DNA of 33,144 nucleotides, taken from assembly GCA_001770175.1 (NCBI GenBank), contig MEQK01000037.1, positions 23,305-56,448 on the forward strand, written 5' to 3'. Both the position numbers and the translations under genes were made by a program. This DNA is from Bdellovibrionales bacterium RIFOXYD1_FULL_55_31 (GTDB taxonomy: Bacteria; Bdellovibrionota; UBA1018). The notes beneath the pieces are model-generated. The model had not been told where the DNA came from. It ran no database searches and saw only the letters and a list, made by a program, of their open reading frames with translations. This document shows, piece after piece, positions 1-7,649 of this stretch (position 1 is the stretch's first letter; the number at the start of each line of letters is the position of its first letter).

Positions 1-1
1 C

Positions 2-370
2 TGCTATCGGCTGATCATGCGTTCAGGTGATCTCTTCGCGATGCGGAGCGATGATGATTCGCCTCTGGGGTGGTTTCGTCTCGGAATGGCCATGCAGGAT
101 TCTTGGCTTGAGCTGACACGTCGCGGGATTTCCGTGCAACCCGTCGGCGTGTCCTTGCTCGTGTATCGTTATCGGAAAGAAGCATTGCGTAACGTGTTCC
201 GTTTTTCACCAAAGCAGCAGATGCGTCTCGATCGGGCGAACCGCTTTTTTTCGGAGCAGTATTCGATCGATTTGCTGAAGCCCTGCCTCGTTTTCAGGGC
301 GGGATTCGGGCCCAGGATCCAGAATCTTTCATCACGGCGCAAACCAGGCGTGACTCCGATCAAGAGCTAG
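2..370 (+). CDS. Nitroreductase-family protein, C-terminal fragment (5' partial)
   Basis: The reading frame is open to the left edge, so the N-terminus lies outside the window and only the last ~122 residues are visible. The segment LGWFRLGMAMQDSWLELTRR followed by GISVQPVG resembles the C-terminal part of nitroreductase-like flavoproteins, where a helix of the A/G-x-x-x-Q type leads into a 'G(L/I)xxQP' turn. The catalytic and FMN-binding residues of the N-terminal half cannot be checked. The tail after 'KPCLVFRAGFG' is basic and has no recognisable motif. The family call rests on this short pattern only; the alternative is an unrelated hypothetical protein. Confidence 0.45.
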   Translation, partial: CYRLIMRSGDLFAMRSDDDSPLGWFRLGMAMQDSWLELTRRGISVQPVGVSLLVYRYRKEALRNVFRFSPKQQMRLDRANRFFSEQYSIDLLKPCLVFRAGFGPRIQNLSSRRKPGVTPIKS

Positions 371-457
371 GGCACCGCGACTTGCCGCTGCAAGGTGATT
401 CAAGTATAGCTTTGCGAGCGAACCGTCCGGGGGCATCCCCAAGATTGAGAGTATGCG

Positions 458-1159
458 ATGTTCGGCACTGAGGCGAAAGAGCTTGCGACGGCTTTTATCC
501 CGATCGCGGTCTTGAGCGCGAGCCTGTTAGGGAGCCTGCACTGTCTCGGTATGTGCGGCGGCCTTGCGGTCGCGGTTGCTCGTTCCCGCAAAACGGCGGT
601 GTACTACCATGTGGGTAGGCTTCTAGGGTATATCGGGCTTGGCGCGTTAGCGGGCTTCTTGGGCGAGACGATCTTCAGTTCCAAACTCCAAGGGGCGATC
701 CCTTGGGTAGCCGCTCTCGGGCTTGGGTCGATTTTCGTGTTTGCTGGTATCCGCCTGTGGCTTGACAAGCCTTTGCACTTTACTCTACCGCCCATTTTGG
801 AGAGGTCGGCTCTTTCTATTTTGAACAGCGTGACGCCCGATCCGTTTCTCACCGGTTTTTTTTCCGTGCTGCTGCCGTGCGGATGGCTTCATAGCTTCGT
901 TTTAGGCGCGCTCGCGACGAGAAATCCCGTCTCCGGGGCTGTATTTCTCGCGCTCTTCTGGGCCGGGACGTTGCCGGCCATGACAGCGGCGCCTTGGATC
1001 ATTCAGCGGATACTTAAGCCGGTTGCCATCCGGGCGCCGAAGGCGGCCGGCGCTATTCTGATATTCGCGGGGCTTGCCGCGTTCAGCTATAAAATCGTCC
1101 CCCTCGCCAGGGCTCATTATGGGACGCAGGCGGGTTGCCACTGCCATCATTCGAAATAG
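458..1159 (+). CDS. TauE/SafE (DsbD_2-type) membrane transporter with His/Cys tail
   Basis: A 233-residue polytopic inner-membrane protein of about six TM segments. It carries the two half-motifs of the UreH/CcdA-like DsbD_2 family: 'GSLHCLGMCGG' near residue 25 and 'LPCGWLHSFVLGALA' near residue 138. Members of this family are annotated as sulfite exporters or as metal/cytochrome-maturation transporters; the HCxGMCGG subgroup is often linked to copper or heme-copper oxidase biogenesis. The protein ends in GCHCHHSK, a short Cys/His tail that could bind metal (inference). The start is the first ATG in frame; the Shine-Dalgarno is weak. It is monocistronic and convergent with the next gene. The substrate cannot be assigned from sequence. 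Confidence 0.8.
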   Translation: MFGTEAKELATAFIPIAVLSASLLGSLHCLGMCGGLAVAVARSRKTAVYYHVGRLLGYIGLGALAGFLGETIFSSKLQGAIPWVAALGLGSIFVFAGIRLWLDKPLHFTLPPILERSALSILNSVTPDPFLTGFFSVLLPCGWLHSFVLGALATRNPVSGAVFLALFWAGTLPAMTAAPWIIQRILKPVAIRAPKAAGAILIFAGLAAFSYKIVPLARAHYGTQAGCHCHHSK

Positions 1160-1178
1160 GCGAAATAGGCGAAATAGG
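1152..1178 (+). repeat. Three tandem copies of a 9-base unit across a stop codon
   Basis: The unit CGAAATAGG occurs three times head to tail. The first copy contains the TAG stop of the TauE-like gene, so the same frame reads TAG three times at 9-base spacing. It probably arose by slippage. Confidence 0.9.
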
Positions 1179-1826
1179 TCAAAACATCCAGCCGATGCGC
1201 AAAATCGAGTACGGAAAAACCAGACGTCCGATTTGGTCGGCGAGATCCTCGACCTCGTTTTCCAATTCCTGGTATTGGGGCGTGAGCTTCAAGGCTGAAA
1301 GATAGGCATTCAGCGTGGGATCCGCGATATCAACGGACAGAGTGCTCCGGGGACCGAAAGGAGCTTGAATTCCGAATTCGAAGCCGAACGTGAAGCCGGA
1401 GTTGAAGATCCAGAACCAGCCCAAGTGCGGCGTGAAATAGCTGCTTCGGACAGTGAGATCAACGGTCGTCGGAATCGAAAGCCCCGGTTCGAGGTTGATC
1501 GGGCGTGTTGATTTTCCGTAGACGGATTGCCCGCCCAGAATTGCGCCCAGGAAAAAGGATCCCGAAAAAGGATGCCATCGAAGACGTGCATCGAAATTTC
1601 CCATTCCGAGCGTGATGGAGTTCTGAAGCGGCAGGGAAATTCCCCCGAAGGCGATTCCCCAGCTCATGGTCGGAGAGGATTTCGAATCGATCGCGAGGTT
1701 CAAGGCGTGTGGCAATCCGATCGCGAGTGAGGGGCCGATCGAAGCACGTGCGTCCGTGAGCGGGAGAGTGGCGGCCAGAAGGAGGGTGATGATTCCGAAC
1801 GCCAAGAAAGCTGATTTGATGGGCAT
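1179..1826 (-). CDS. Secreted beta-barrel-like hypothetical protein
   Basis: A 215-residue protein with a Sec-type signal: a Lys near the N-terminus, then a hydrophobic run FLAFGIITLLLAATLPL, with likely cleavage after ADARA-like residues near 30. The mature part alternates polar and hydrophobic/aromatic residues and contains several Gly-rich turns. It ends in ...ILRIGWMF, and the terminal Phe is the classical C-terminal signature of outer-membrane beta-barrels. An acidic stretch near residues 185-195 (YQELENEVEDLADQ) breaks the pattern. No named family is recognised. It is convergent with the TauE-like gene, with the two stop codons about 20 bases apart. Location in the outer membrane is an inference from the signal and the terminal Phe. 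Confidence 0.6.
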   Translation of the reverse strand: MPIKSAFLAFGIITLLLAATLPLTDARASIGPSLAIGLPHALNLAIDSKSSPTMSWGIAFGGISLPLQNSITLGMGNFDARLRWHPFSGSFFLGAILGGQSVYGKSTRPINLEPGLSIPTTVDLTVRSSYFTPHLGWFWIFNSGFTFGFEFGIQAPFGPRSTLSVDIADPTLNAYLSALKLTPQYQELENEVEDLADQIGRLVFPYSILRIGWMF

Positions 1827-1890
1827 ACAAAAATCATAAACTCTAATCCCGCGATGACATTACTGAATAATTTACTTGACTGAAAGGATC

Positions 1891-1919
1891 TGGAAACCTT
1901 GTTTTAAAAGGCTTACAAT
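1891..1919 (+). promoter_or_regulatory. Candidate promoter of the STAS gene
   Basis: TACAAT at 1914-1919 matches the -10 consensus at five of six positions. TGGAAA at 1891-1896 is a weak -35 at 17-base spacing. It lies 49 bases before the chosen ATG in an AT-rich gap. Prediction only. Confidence 0.35.
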
Positions 1920-1967
1920 CAAAGAGTTAGTCGTGATGCTTCAGAAGACCGTTTGTTGGAGGAAAGC

Positions 1968-2342
1968 ATGAACGATTCCGAAAAACTCACGTATTTCATT
2001 GCCGAAAAGAACAATATCGTTGTGATCAGCCTGATTGGGCCGCTCCTGAGGGGTAACGCTCACGTCCTCGAAGCTTGTATGGATGAGATCTCGAGACGCC
2101 ATGTGCGGTTCGTGATCGTGAACTTCAGGGATGTGCCCAACACGATGGATCGGACCGTCATTCCCGCATTGGCGAGATTACAGCGATTGATTCGGAGCAA
2201 GCCGGCCGTCCTCAGGATGAGTTCGATTCATCCCGAGTTGAGGAGGACTCTCGAAACCCAAGGCATTCTGCGTCCTGAAGAGCTTGCCAACAACTTGAGT
2301 GATGCACTGAAAAGCCTTGTGGTCGATGCAAACGCCGCTTGA
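1968..2342 (+). CDS. STAS-domain protein (anti-sigma-factor-antagonist-like)
   Basis: A 124-residue single-domain protein with the alternating strand/helix pattern of STAS domains: VVISLIGPLLRGNAHVLEAC, then RFVIVNFRDVPNTMDRTVIP and ALARLQRLIRSKP. STAS proteins bind anti-sigma factors or other partners and are usually switched by phosphorylation of a Ser in the 'DSSG' loop. Here that loop reads NTMDRT, with Arg where the Ser usually sits, so classical phosphoswitching may be lost or moved to the Thr. The ATG at 1968 is chosen because GGAGGA lies six bases upstream; a TTG at 1953 would put this ribosome site inside the gene. No anti-sigma kinase lies nearby. It is not part of either flanking operon. 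Confidence 0.65.
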   Translation: MNDSEKLTYFIAEKNNIVVISLIGPLLRGNAHVLEACMDEISRRHVRFVIVNFRDVPNTMDRTVIPALARLQRLIRSKPAVLRMSSIHPELRRTLETQGILRPEELANNLSDALKSLVVDANAA

Positions 2343-2364
2343 GCGCTTGTTTCTGGCTGGCTGG

Positions 2365-3138
2365 CTATTTTTTGCGACCGATGAGCCGTAATAACCCGTC
2401 CAGGATCGTGATCGGATGAGGCGGACATCCTGGTATGTACAAGTCGATGGGGAACATCCCTTCGGCTCCGTTATTCACTTCCGGATGATCTCGAAACGGG
2501 CCGCCGGAAATCGCGCACGCTCCGACGGAGATGACGAATTTTGGGGTTGGGACAGCATCGTAGGTTTTTTGCAGGGCGAGCTTCATATTGGCCGTGACAG
2601 GGCCCGTGATAACGATTCCGTCCGCGTGCCGGGGGGATGCCACGAATTGAATTCCGAAGCGTCCGAGGTCGAAAACAATCGTATTCAGCACATTGATATC
2701 AACCTCACAGCCATTGCACCCGCCCGCGCTGACCTGTCGGAGTTTCAGCGAACGGCCGAATACCCGGAGCATTTCCCGTTTCAGCGCTTCTGCTTTCTCC
2801 AAAACAGGGTCGTGTCCTTTCAAAAGTAGCGCATCGCGCCGGCGAACGGAGAGTTCATGATCGCGGCCCATCCGGATGGCCTTCTGTGGGCACGCGCTCC
2901 CGCATTCGGTGCAGAACAGGCATCTCCCCAAGTCCATCTCGAGAACGGGCCGGGTTGAAGAGATGGCGTCTGTCGGACAGGCTTCGGCGCATGCACGGCA
3001 TTGGCTTCCGGCGCGCGCGCAGGCCACGGGGTCCCATTCCGGTTTGCCACGAAAGCGTTCAGGAAGGTGAGGCTGGTTCTTCGGAAAACCGATCGTTCTG
3101 TATTTCTGGTTGAATCTGGAAACGAAAGAGTCAAACAT
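2365..3138 (-). CDS. Ehr complex small subunit: ferredoxin domain fused to NuoB/HycG-like domain
   Basis: A 257-residue iron-sulfur protein on the cytoplasmic arm of the Ehr complex, last gene of the operon. The N-terminal half is a HycF/HyfH-like double-cluster ferredoxin. Cluster 1 uses C40, C47, C50 and C54 (spacing C-x6-C-x2-C-x3-CP, longer than usual in the first gap). Cluster 2 uses C73, C76, C79 and C83 (canonical). The C-terminal half is NuoB/HycG-like and keeps all four proximal-cluster cysteines: GGCNGCEVDI (C141, C144), GACAISGG (C208) and PGCPPHP (C238). In E. coli Hyc/Hyf these are two separate proteins, so this is a fusion. It starts 8 bases after the large-subunit stop. The electron donor is not encoded nearby. 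Confidence 0.85.
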   Translation of the reverse strand: MFDSFVSRFNQKYRTIGFPKNQPHLPERFRGKPEWDPVACARAGSQCRACAEACPTDAISSTRPVLEMDLGRCLFCTECGSACPQKAIRMGRDHELSVRRRDALLLKGHDPVLEKAEALKREMLRVFGRSLKLRQVSAGGCNGCEVDINVLNTIVFDLGRFGIQFVASPRHADGIVITGPVTANMKLALQKTYDAVPTPKFVISVGACAISGGPFRDHPEVNNGAEGMFPIDLYIPGCPPHPITILDGLLRLIGRKK

Positions 3139-3146
3139 CGCTTACC

Positions 3147-4637
3147 TCACAGGTCGTATCCGCAGTAGGAGAGGTTGAAACTTTTGTTGCAAAGCGGGAA
3201 GTCGGAAATCTGTTGGTCACGAAGCGCAAGCGCGAGCCCTGTCCAGTTGTGGAACGAGGCATCGATCACTTTGTAACGCGCGAATGCCCCGAGATGGTCG
3301 GTGAGCGCAACATGGCAGATTTCACCTCGCCAGCCCTCGACGAGAGAGACGACGATCGAGTTCGACTGCAAGGGAGCTTGCGTGGTGGGCTTTGAAATCG
3401 GGGCTTCGACCGCGCTGCGCAGAGCCGCTTCAATAAAGCGCGTGGACTCCTGGATTTCGAGCCAGCGGATGTAGGCGCGCGCGAAAACATCTCCGCTGTG
3501 ACGGGTGGGGATGTGGATCCGGGCATTGCGGTAAATACCGGAAGGGAAGTCGTGACGGATGTCATTACGTAGACCGCAGGCCCGCGCGGCCGGGCCGACA
3601 ATGCCGAGTTCCTGGCAAACCTGTTGGCTGATCGCTCCGATGTTTTCGAATCGCGCCATAACGGACGGACGATGCCAAAGGAGTTGGGCGGCCTCTTTTA
3701 CATCGCGGAATGTAGCCTTCAGTTTGGAGAGAAATCCCTCCGTTTGATCTTTGGGCAAATCGAAGAGCACGCCTCCCGGCCTCAGCCATCCCCGTCCCAA
3801 TCGACTGCCGCAAATCTGCGCGCTCAGGTTGAGGAAATCGCCGCGAAGTCTTCCGCAAAAAGAAGCGGTCGGAAGATATCCGACGTCGCCGGCCAGAGCG
3901 CCGAGGTCGCCCGTGTGATTGGCGAGGCGCTCGAGTTCGAGAGCGATGCCCCGTATGAGCTCGGCACGTGGCGAAACATCCAAGCGCGAGAGCCCTTCGA
4001 CGGCCAGGCTATACGCCAGCGTATGTCCGATGGTCGTGTCACCGGCGAGCGTTTCCATATAAGAAAGCGTGCGCTTGTTCGGACCGCCTTGGAGAGCGCG
4101 CTCGATTCCCCGGTGCTGGTACCCGAGCGCGATCTCGAGGTGAAAGACGTCCTCTCCGTTGCAAAGAAAACGAAAATGTCCCGGTTCAATGATCCCGGCG
4201 TGAACCGGCCCTACGCCGACTTCGTGGATTTCATCGCCCTCGATTTTGAAATACTCGGTCGACGAGGCATTACGCACCGGTTTGAGCCAGGGGTGACCTT
4301 CTGGTTTGATGGGAAACTGTTCGGCGATTTCACGTTCGAAAAGATGCGCTTCAGGAACATCGGGCGTCAGCGCCGGATAGCGGTCCCTTACGTCAGTTGC
4401 AAACACCGTGAGCGACTGTTCCCGGTTGTTGGCAAGTACCGTGATGAGGCGAAATGCTCCACCCTTGGGGAGCGCGAAAAGCGCGCAGATGCGCCATTCC
4501 TTCTTCCCGGCGGAATAACGAGTCGCGCGAAGAATCTCTTGCCGCCAATGATCCGTCGTAAGTATCGGAATTTCAGACAATCGGACGGCTTCAGCATTTC
4601 GGATTGGGCGGCCGACGGACGGCTCAGACGAAGTCAT
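3147..4637 (-). CDS. Ehr complex large subunit (NuoC/NuoD fusion, HycE-like without Ni-Fe ligands)
   Basis: A 496-residue protein. Residues ~25-125 match the NuoC-like domain (ending FEREIAEQFPIKPEGHPWLKP), and ~140-496 match the NuoD/HycE-like catalytic domain (GPVHAGIIEPGHFRF, QHRGIERAL). In group 4 [NiFe]-hydrogenases the metal is held by an N-terminal CxxC and a C-terminal CxxC. At the first site this protein has TLAGDTTIGH (196-205), with no Cys. At the C-terminus it has NKSFNLSYCGYDL, with only one misplaced Cys. It therefore cannot be a Ni-Fe hydrogenase and fits the Ehr group described between complex I and group 4 hydrogenases. The start ATG has GGAGGTG upstream and overlaps the preceding stop (ATGA). 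The natural substrate is unknown. Confidence 0.85.
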   Translation of the reverse strand: MTSSEPSVGRPIRNAEAVRLSEIPILTTDHWRQEILRATRYSAGKKEWRICALFALPKGGAFRLITVLANNREQSLTVFATDVRDRYPALTPDVPEAHLFEREIAEQFPIKPEGHPWLKPVRNASSTEYFKIEGDEIHEVGVGPVHAGIIEPGHFRFLCNGEDVFHLEIALGYQHRGIERALQGGPNKRTLSYMETLAGDTTIGHTLAYSLAVEGLSRLDVSPRAELIRGIALELERLANHTGDLGALAGDVGYLPTASFCGRLRGDFLNLSAQICGSRLGRGWLRPGGVLFDLPKDQTEGFLSKLKATFRDVKEAAQLLWHRPSVMARFENIGAISQQVCQELGIVGPAARACGLRNDIRHDFPSGIYRNARIHIPTRHSGDVFARAYIRWLEIQESTRFIEAALRSAVEAPISKPTTQAPLQSNSIVVSLVEGWRGEICHVALTDHLGAFARYKVIDASFHNWTGLALALRDQQISDFPLCNKSFNLSYCGYDL

Positions 4638-6082
4638 CCGACACCTCCGATGAGTTCCGCTACCTTATGGAGGTGAAAACTGAGAAAACGGGGGATATGC
4701 GGCCCAAGGAGCAGGATCAGAATGGCCAGAAAAACCGGAGGACCGGTTGACCATAGCCATTCCTTTCTGAGCGGTTGTTTTGATTCTTCGGGAGATTTGC
4801 CGAGAAGCATCTTTAAACCGATCGAGAACATCCCCATGAAAATCGCCGCCAGGAACACGAGGAAAAGAATCGCCACCAAAGGCCTGTTCTGATCAAGGGC
4901 GGTTTTCAGGATGATGAATTCGCTCGTGAAAAGCCCGAATGGCGGCAGTCCGGTAATCGCGAAAAGCCCCAGAAACCACAGTGCTCCCGAAACAGGCAAG
5001 GCCTCCTGCAAACCCGCGACGGCTTGGGTGGACTTCGTCCGATAGGCGATCAGGATATTTCCGGCAACAAGGAACAGCATGGCCTTAATCAGCGAGTGTC
5101 CGATCATATGGAGCATTCCGCCGAAAACCGCGGCGCCTCCCAACCCGACGCTGAGAAGCAGTATCCCCATGTGCTCAACACTTGAATAGGCCAGCATGCG
5201 TTTGAAATCCGTCTGCCGAATGATAAAAATCGCGGCGAACGCCATCGAGACAAGACCGAAGCCGATGAAAACCGGTTGAAGAAAACGGGCAAGTCCTGCA
5301 GCCTGCGCGACCTGGTAGGCCCGGAGCACCCCTAGGAACGCGCAATTCAGGAGCGCGCCGGAAAGCAGCGCCGAAACGAGCGAGGGCGCTTCGCTGTGAG
5401 CGTCTGGAAGCCAGGTGTGAAGCGGGGCCATGCCCATCTTTGTCGCGTAACCGACAAAAAGCAGGATAAAGGCGGCTTTGAGCCACTGAATCTGGAGGAA
5501 TGGCGCGTACGCGAGGAGGTCACCGAAAATCATCGACGTATGGCCGGAGTGTGCGCCCGAAATCGAAAAGCAAAAATTACCGAGCAAGGCGATAGCGATA
5601 CCGAAGGAGCAGATCATGAGGTACTTCCAGGTCGCCTCAAGCGATTGCTTCGTGCGGTGAAAGTAGATCAGGGGCGCGCTCGCGAGTGTCGTTGCTTCAA
5701 TGGCCACCCAAAGGAGTTCAAAGTGCTGGCAGACGGTGACGAGCGTCATTGTCGAGAGAAAGAAGAGAAGCGCGACGATAAAGAAGTTCTCCGTCCTCTG
5801 TGACGCATGCGCCCGTGAGCTGTGCGCGAGGTACCCGACTCCGTAAAATGAGGCCACGAGGAACAGCAGACTGACGATCGTCAGGAACAGGCGGCCAAGT
5901 TCATCGAGCCCGAGAACGCCGAAAAGAATGCGGGTGTCGAGAGGAAGCAGCCAAGTCGCTATGGTCAGTGCCGCGTGGATGATTGCGGTACCGATGAGTG
6001 TCGCGCGGCCAATCCTGAAGCTCCTCAAAAAGAGAACGGTTAAAGCCAGAATGGAGGGAATGAGAACGAGCGCGATGATCAT
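4634..6082 (-). CDS. hyfF: Ehr complex antiporter-like membrane subunit (HyfF/NuoN-like)
   Basis: A 482-residue, roughly 14-TM protein of the NuoL/M/N and MrpA/D antiporter-like family. It likely conducts protons or sodium in the membrane arm. Seen residues include the TM5 glutamate in ELLWVAIEATTLASAPLIY and the TM7 lysine in GYATKMGMAPLHTWLPDAHS. A second His/Lys site is HMIGHSLIKAMLFLVAGNIL. The C-terminal sequence and operon position match HyfF rather than NuoN. It overlaps both neighbours by the ATGA tetranucleotide, which implies coupled translation. The operon carries a second member of this family (HyfB-like), so at least two ion channels are expected per complex. Confidence 0.85.
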   Translation of the reverse strand: MIIALVLIPSILALTVLFLRSFRIGRATLIGTAIIHAALTIATWLLPLDTRILFGVLGLDELGRLFLTIVSLLFLVASFYGVGYLAHSSRAHASQRTENFFIVALLFFLSTMTLVTVCQHFELLWVAIEATTLASAPLIYFHRTKQSLEATWKYLMICSFGIAIALLGNFCFSISGAHSGHTSMIFGDLLAYAPFLQIQWLKAAFILLFVGYATKMGMAPLHTWLPDAHSEAPSLVSALLSGALLNCAFLGVLRAYQVAQAAGLARFLQPVFIGFGLVSMAFAAIFIIRQTDFKRMLAYSSVEHMGILLLSVGLGGAAVFGGMLHMIGHSLIKAMLFLVAGNILIAYRTKSTQAVAGLQEALPVSGALWFLGLFAITGLPPFGLFTSEFIILKTALDQNRPLVAILFLVFLAAIFMGMFSIGLKMLLGKSPEESKQPLRKEWLWSTGPPVFLAILILLLGPHIPRFLSFHLHKVAELIGGVG

Positions 6083-6741
6083 AATCGGGAATCCTTCAGG
6101 CTGGAAAGCTCATTCACGTTGACGGAAGAGAACTCGCGATTGATGTGGTAAAGGATGATCCCCATCACGAATATCCCGACCGTGAGGTCAAGAAGCAAGC
6201 CAAGCTCGATCAGGACGGGCGCTTCGCCCGCGAACGGAATCCCGAAGAGATAAATGCCGTTTTCAAGAACGATGTAACTGATGACCTGCGTAATGGCCTT
6301 CGTTCGGCTGATCATGAGAAAACAAGCCGTGAAAATCGTGAAAAACGCGATCGGAAGGACGTAATCGTCGATCTTCCCGGGGGTTGGAATGGGCAGTCTG
6401 GATGAAATCCAAAGAGAGAGAGCCAGAAGAAACGCACCGATGATGAGAGATCCGGTATACCCGATCACCGGTTCGAGCTCGCGTTTGATATGAACAAGGC
6501 GGGTCGCTCGCGCAAGCAGGAGCGGGAACAGGATGCCCTTGATCGCCGTACTTCCGATAGCGAGAAGCGCGAAGCGCAGCCTGAATCCGCCGTGTTGAAT
6601 GAAGACGGTCAGAATGCCGAGGAGCACTCCCTGGACGGCGATCATCTGGATGTAGGTGGCCAGGCGTCCGGAGCCGAGTAGAAGGAGATTCGTAAGAATG
6701 AAGATAATCAGAAGGGAGTCGATGATCGGAAGCATGTTCAC
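6079..6741 (-). CDS. hyfE: Ehr complex membrane subunit (HyfE/NuoK-like)
   Basis: A 220-residue protein with about seven TM helices. Its C-terminal half resembles NuoK/MnhC-type subunits: 'SRTKAITQVISYIVLENGIYLFGIPFAGEA...' with the acidic residue in VLENGIYL, followed by LLLDLTVGIFVMGIILYHI. The N-terminal half (LPIIDSLLIIFILTNLLLLGSGRL) is the extension typical of HyfE over NuoK (~100 aa). It forms part of the proton path between the NuoH-like and antiporter-like subunits. It overlaps the genes on both sides by ATGA. Assignment follows from this helix pattern plus its place between HyfC-like and HyfF-like genes. Confidence 0.82.
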   Translation of the reverse strand: MNMLPIIDSLLIIFILTNLLLLGSGRLATYIQMIAVQGVLLGILTVFIQHGGFRLRFALLAIGSTAIKGILFPLLLARATRLVHIKRELEPVIGYTGSLIIGAFLLALSLWISSRLPIPTPGKIDDYVLPIAFFTIFTACFLMISRTKAITQVISYIVLENGIYLFGIPFAGEAPVLIELGLLLDLTVGIFVMGIILYHINREFSSVNVNELSSLKDSRL

Positions 6742-7649
6742 CTCAGCCCCAACAGAAACGCGAGTAGCGCGAAGATCACCGCGCCCATCAAAAATCTCGG
6801 AACAAAAATCAGCCGGAGTCTCGCCATCGAGGATTCAATGATGCCGACGAGCACCGCGAGCGCGAACATCGCGAAGATGAAACTCGCGTGATCCAGCCAG
6901 AAGTTCCCGACTTGGAAGGGAAGCAGAACTTCCAGCAGAAAGGTGCCGAGAATCCAGAGTTTGAGAGCGGAGCTGTACAAAATCATCGCGAAGTCCGGCC
7001 CAGAATGGTCGAGAACCATTACCTCATGAATCATGGTCAGTTCCAGATGGGTATTCGGGTCATCGATGGGTACACGAGCGTTTTCGGCGAGAAACACAAG
7101 CAAAATGGCGACGCCGAGAAGGGAGAGTATGCCGCCTTCAGTGCGCCACAGGTCGGGCGTCACTTTCGTGAAAATTTCAGAAATGGACAGCGTTCCCGCC
7201 TTCCAGGCGAGCGTCGAAAGGGCAAAAACAAGCGCGACCTCGGCGATGGCCGAAAATTGAAGTTCCCTGCTCGCGCCCATGCCCTCGAAACTTGAGCCCG
7301 TATCCAACGCGGCGAGTACCGTCATCATACGCATCAACCCGAGGAGATAAACGATGAAAATGAAATCCCCTTGGAAAGAAACGACAGCCGGCACTCGGCC
7401 GAAGGGAATCAGAAAAAGCACGAGAACGGTGATCGCCAGCCCGGCCAAAGGTCCAGCGCGGAAGAACCAACTCGTCGTCTTGCTGTAAACAGCGCCCTTG
7501 TGGAGGAGTCTCCATATCTCGTAGTAAGTTTGCAGCAGCGGCTGGCCTTGCCGCCCGGCGAAGATCGCTTTCGTGCGGTTGATCACCCCCATCAAAAAAG
7601 GAGCACAACCTAAGGCGAAGGCCACATTGGCGAGTGAATCCCAATTCAT
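6738..7649 (-). CDS. hyfC: Ehr complex membrane subunit (HyfC/NuoH-like)
   Basis: A 303-residue, eight-TM subunit that anchors the soluble arm. Diagnostic segments are GRQGQPLLQTYYEIWRLLHK near the first cytoplasmic loop, ALDTGSSFEGMGASRELQF, and the HyfC/HycD signature ENARVPIDDPNTHLELTMIH with VMVLDHSGPDF after it. The acidic loops correspond to the quinone-chamber loops of NuoH. The ATG at 7649 is chosen because it overlaps the upstream TGA as ATGA, like every other junction of this operon; a TTG at 7670 would add seven residues inside the previous gene. High confidence in the family; whether it faces quinone or only couples ion flow is not visible. Confidence 0.87.
   Translation of the reverse strand: MNWDSLANVAFALGCAPFLMGVINRTKAIFAGRQGQPLLQTYYEIWRLLHKGAVYSKTTSWFFRAGPLAGLAITVLVLFLIPFGRVPAVVSFQGDFIFIVYLLGLMRMMTVLAALDTGSSFEGMGASRELQFSAIAEVALVFALSTLAWKAGTLSISEIFTKVTPDLWRTEGGILSLLGVAILLVFLAENARVPIDDPNTHLELTMIHEVMVLDHSGPDFAMILYSSALKLWILGTFLLEVLLPFQVGNFWLDHASFIFAMFALAVLVGIIESSMARLRLIFVPRFLMGAVIFALLAFLLGLR

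Noticed and set aside
2343-2364. Intrinsic terminator with a T-run between the STAS gene and the Ehr operon
   Set aside because: The GGCT repeats before the T-run do not form a stem, and most of the run belongs to the end of the small-subunit gene.
5396-5803. Plus-strand open frames inside the Ehr operon
   Set aside because: They lie opposite clearly conserved membrane subunits, are rich in charged residues as expected of antisense frames, and lack ribosome sites.
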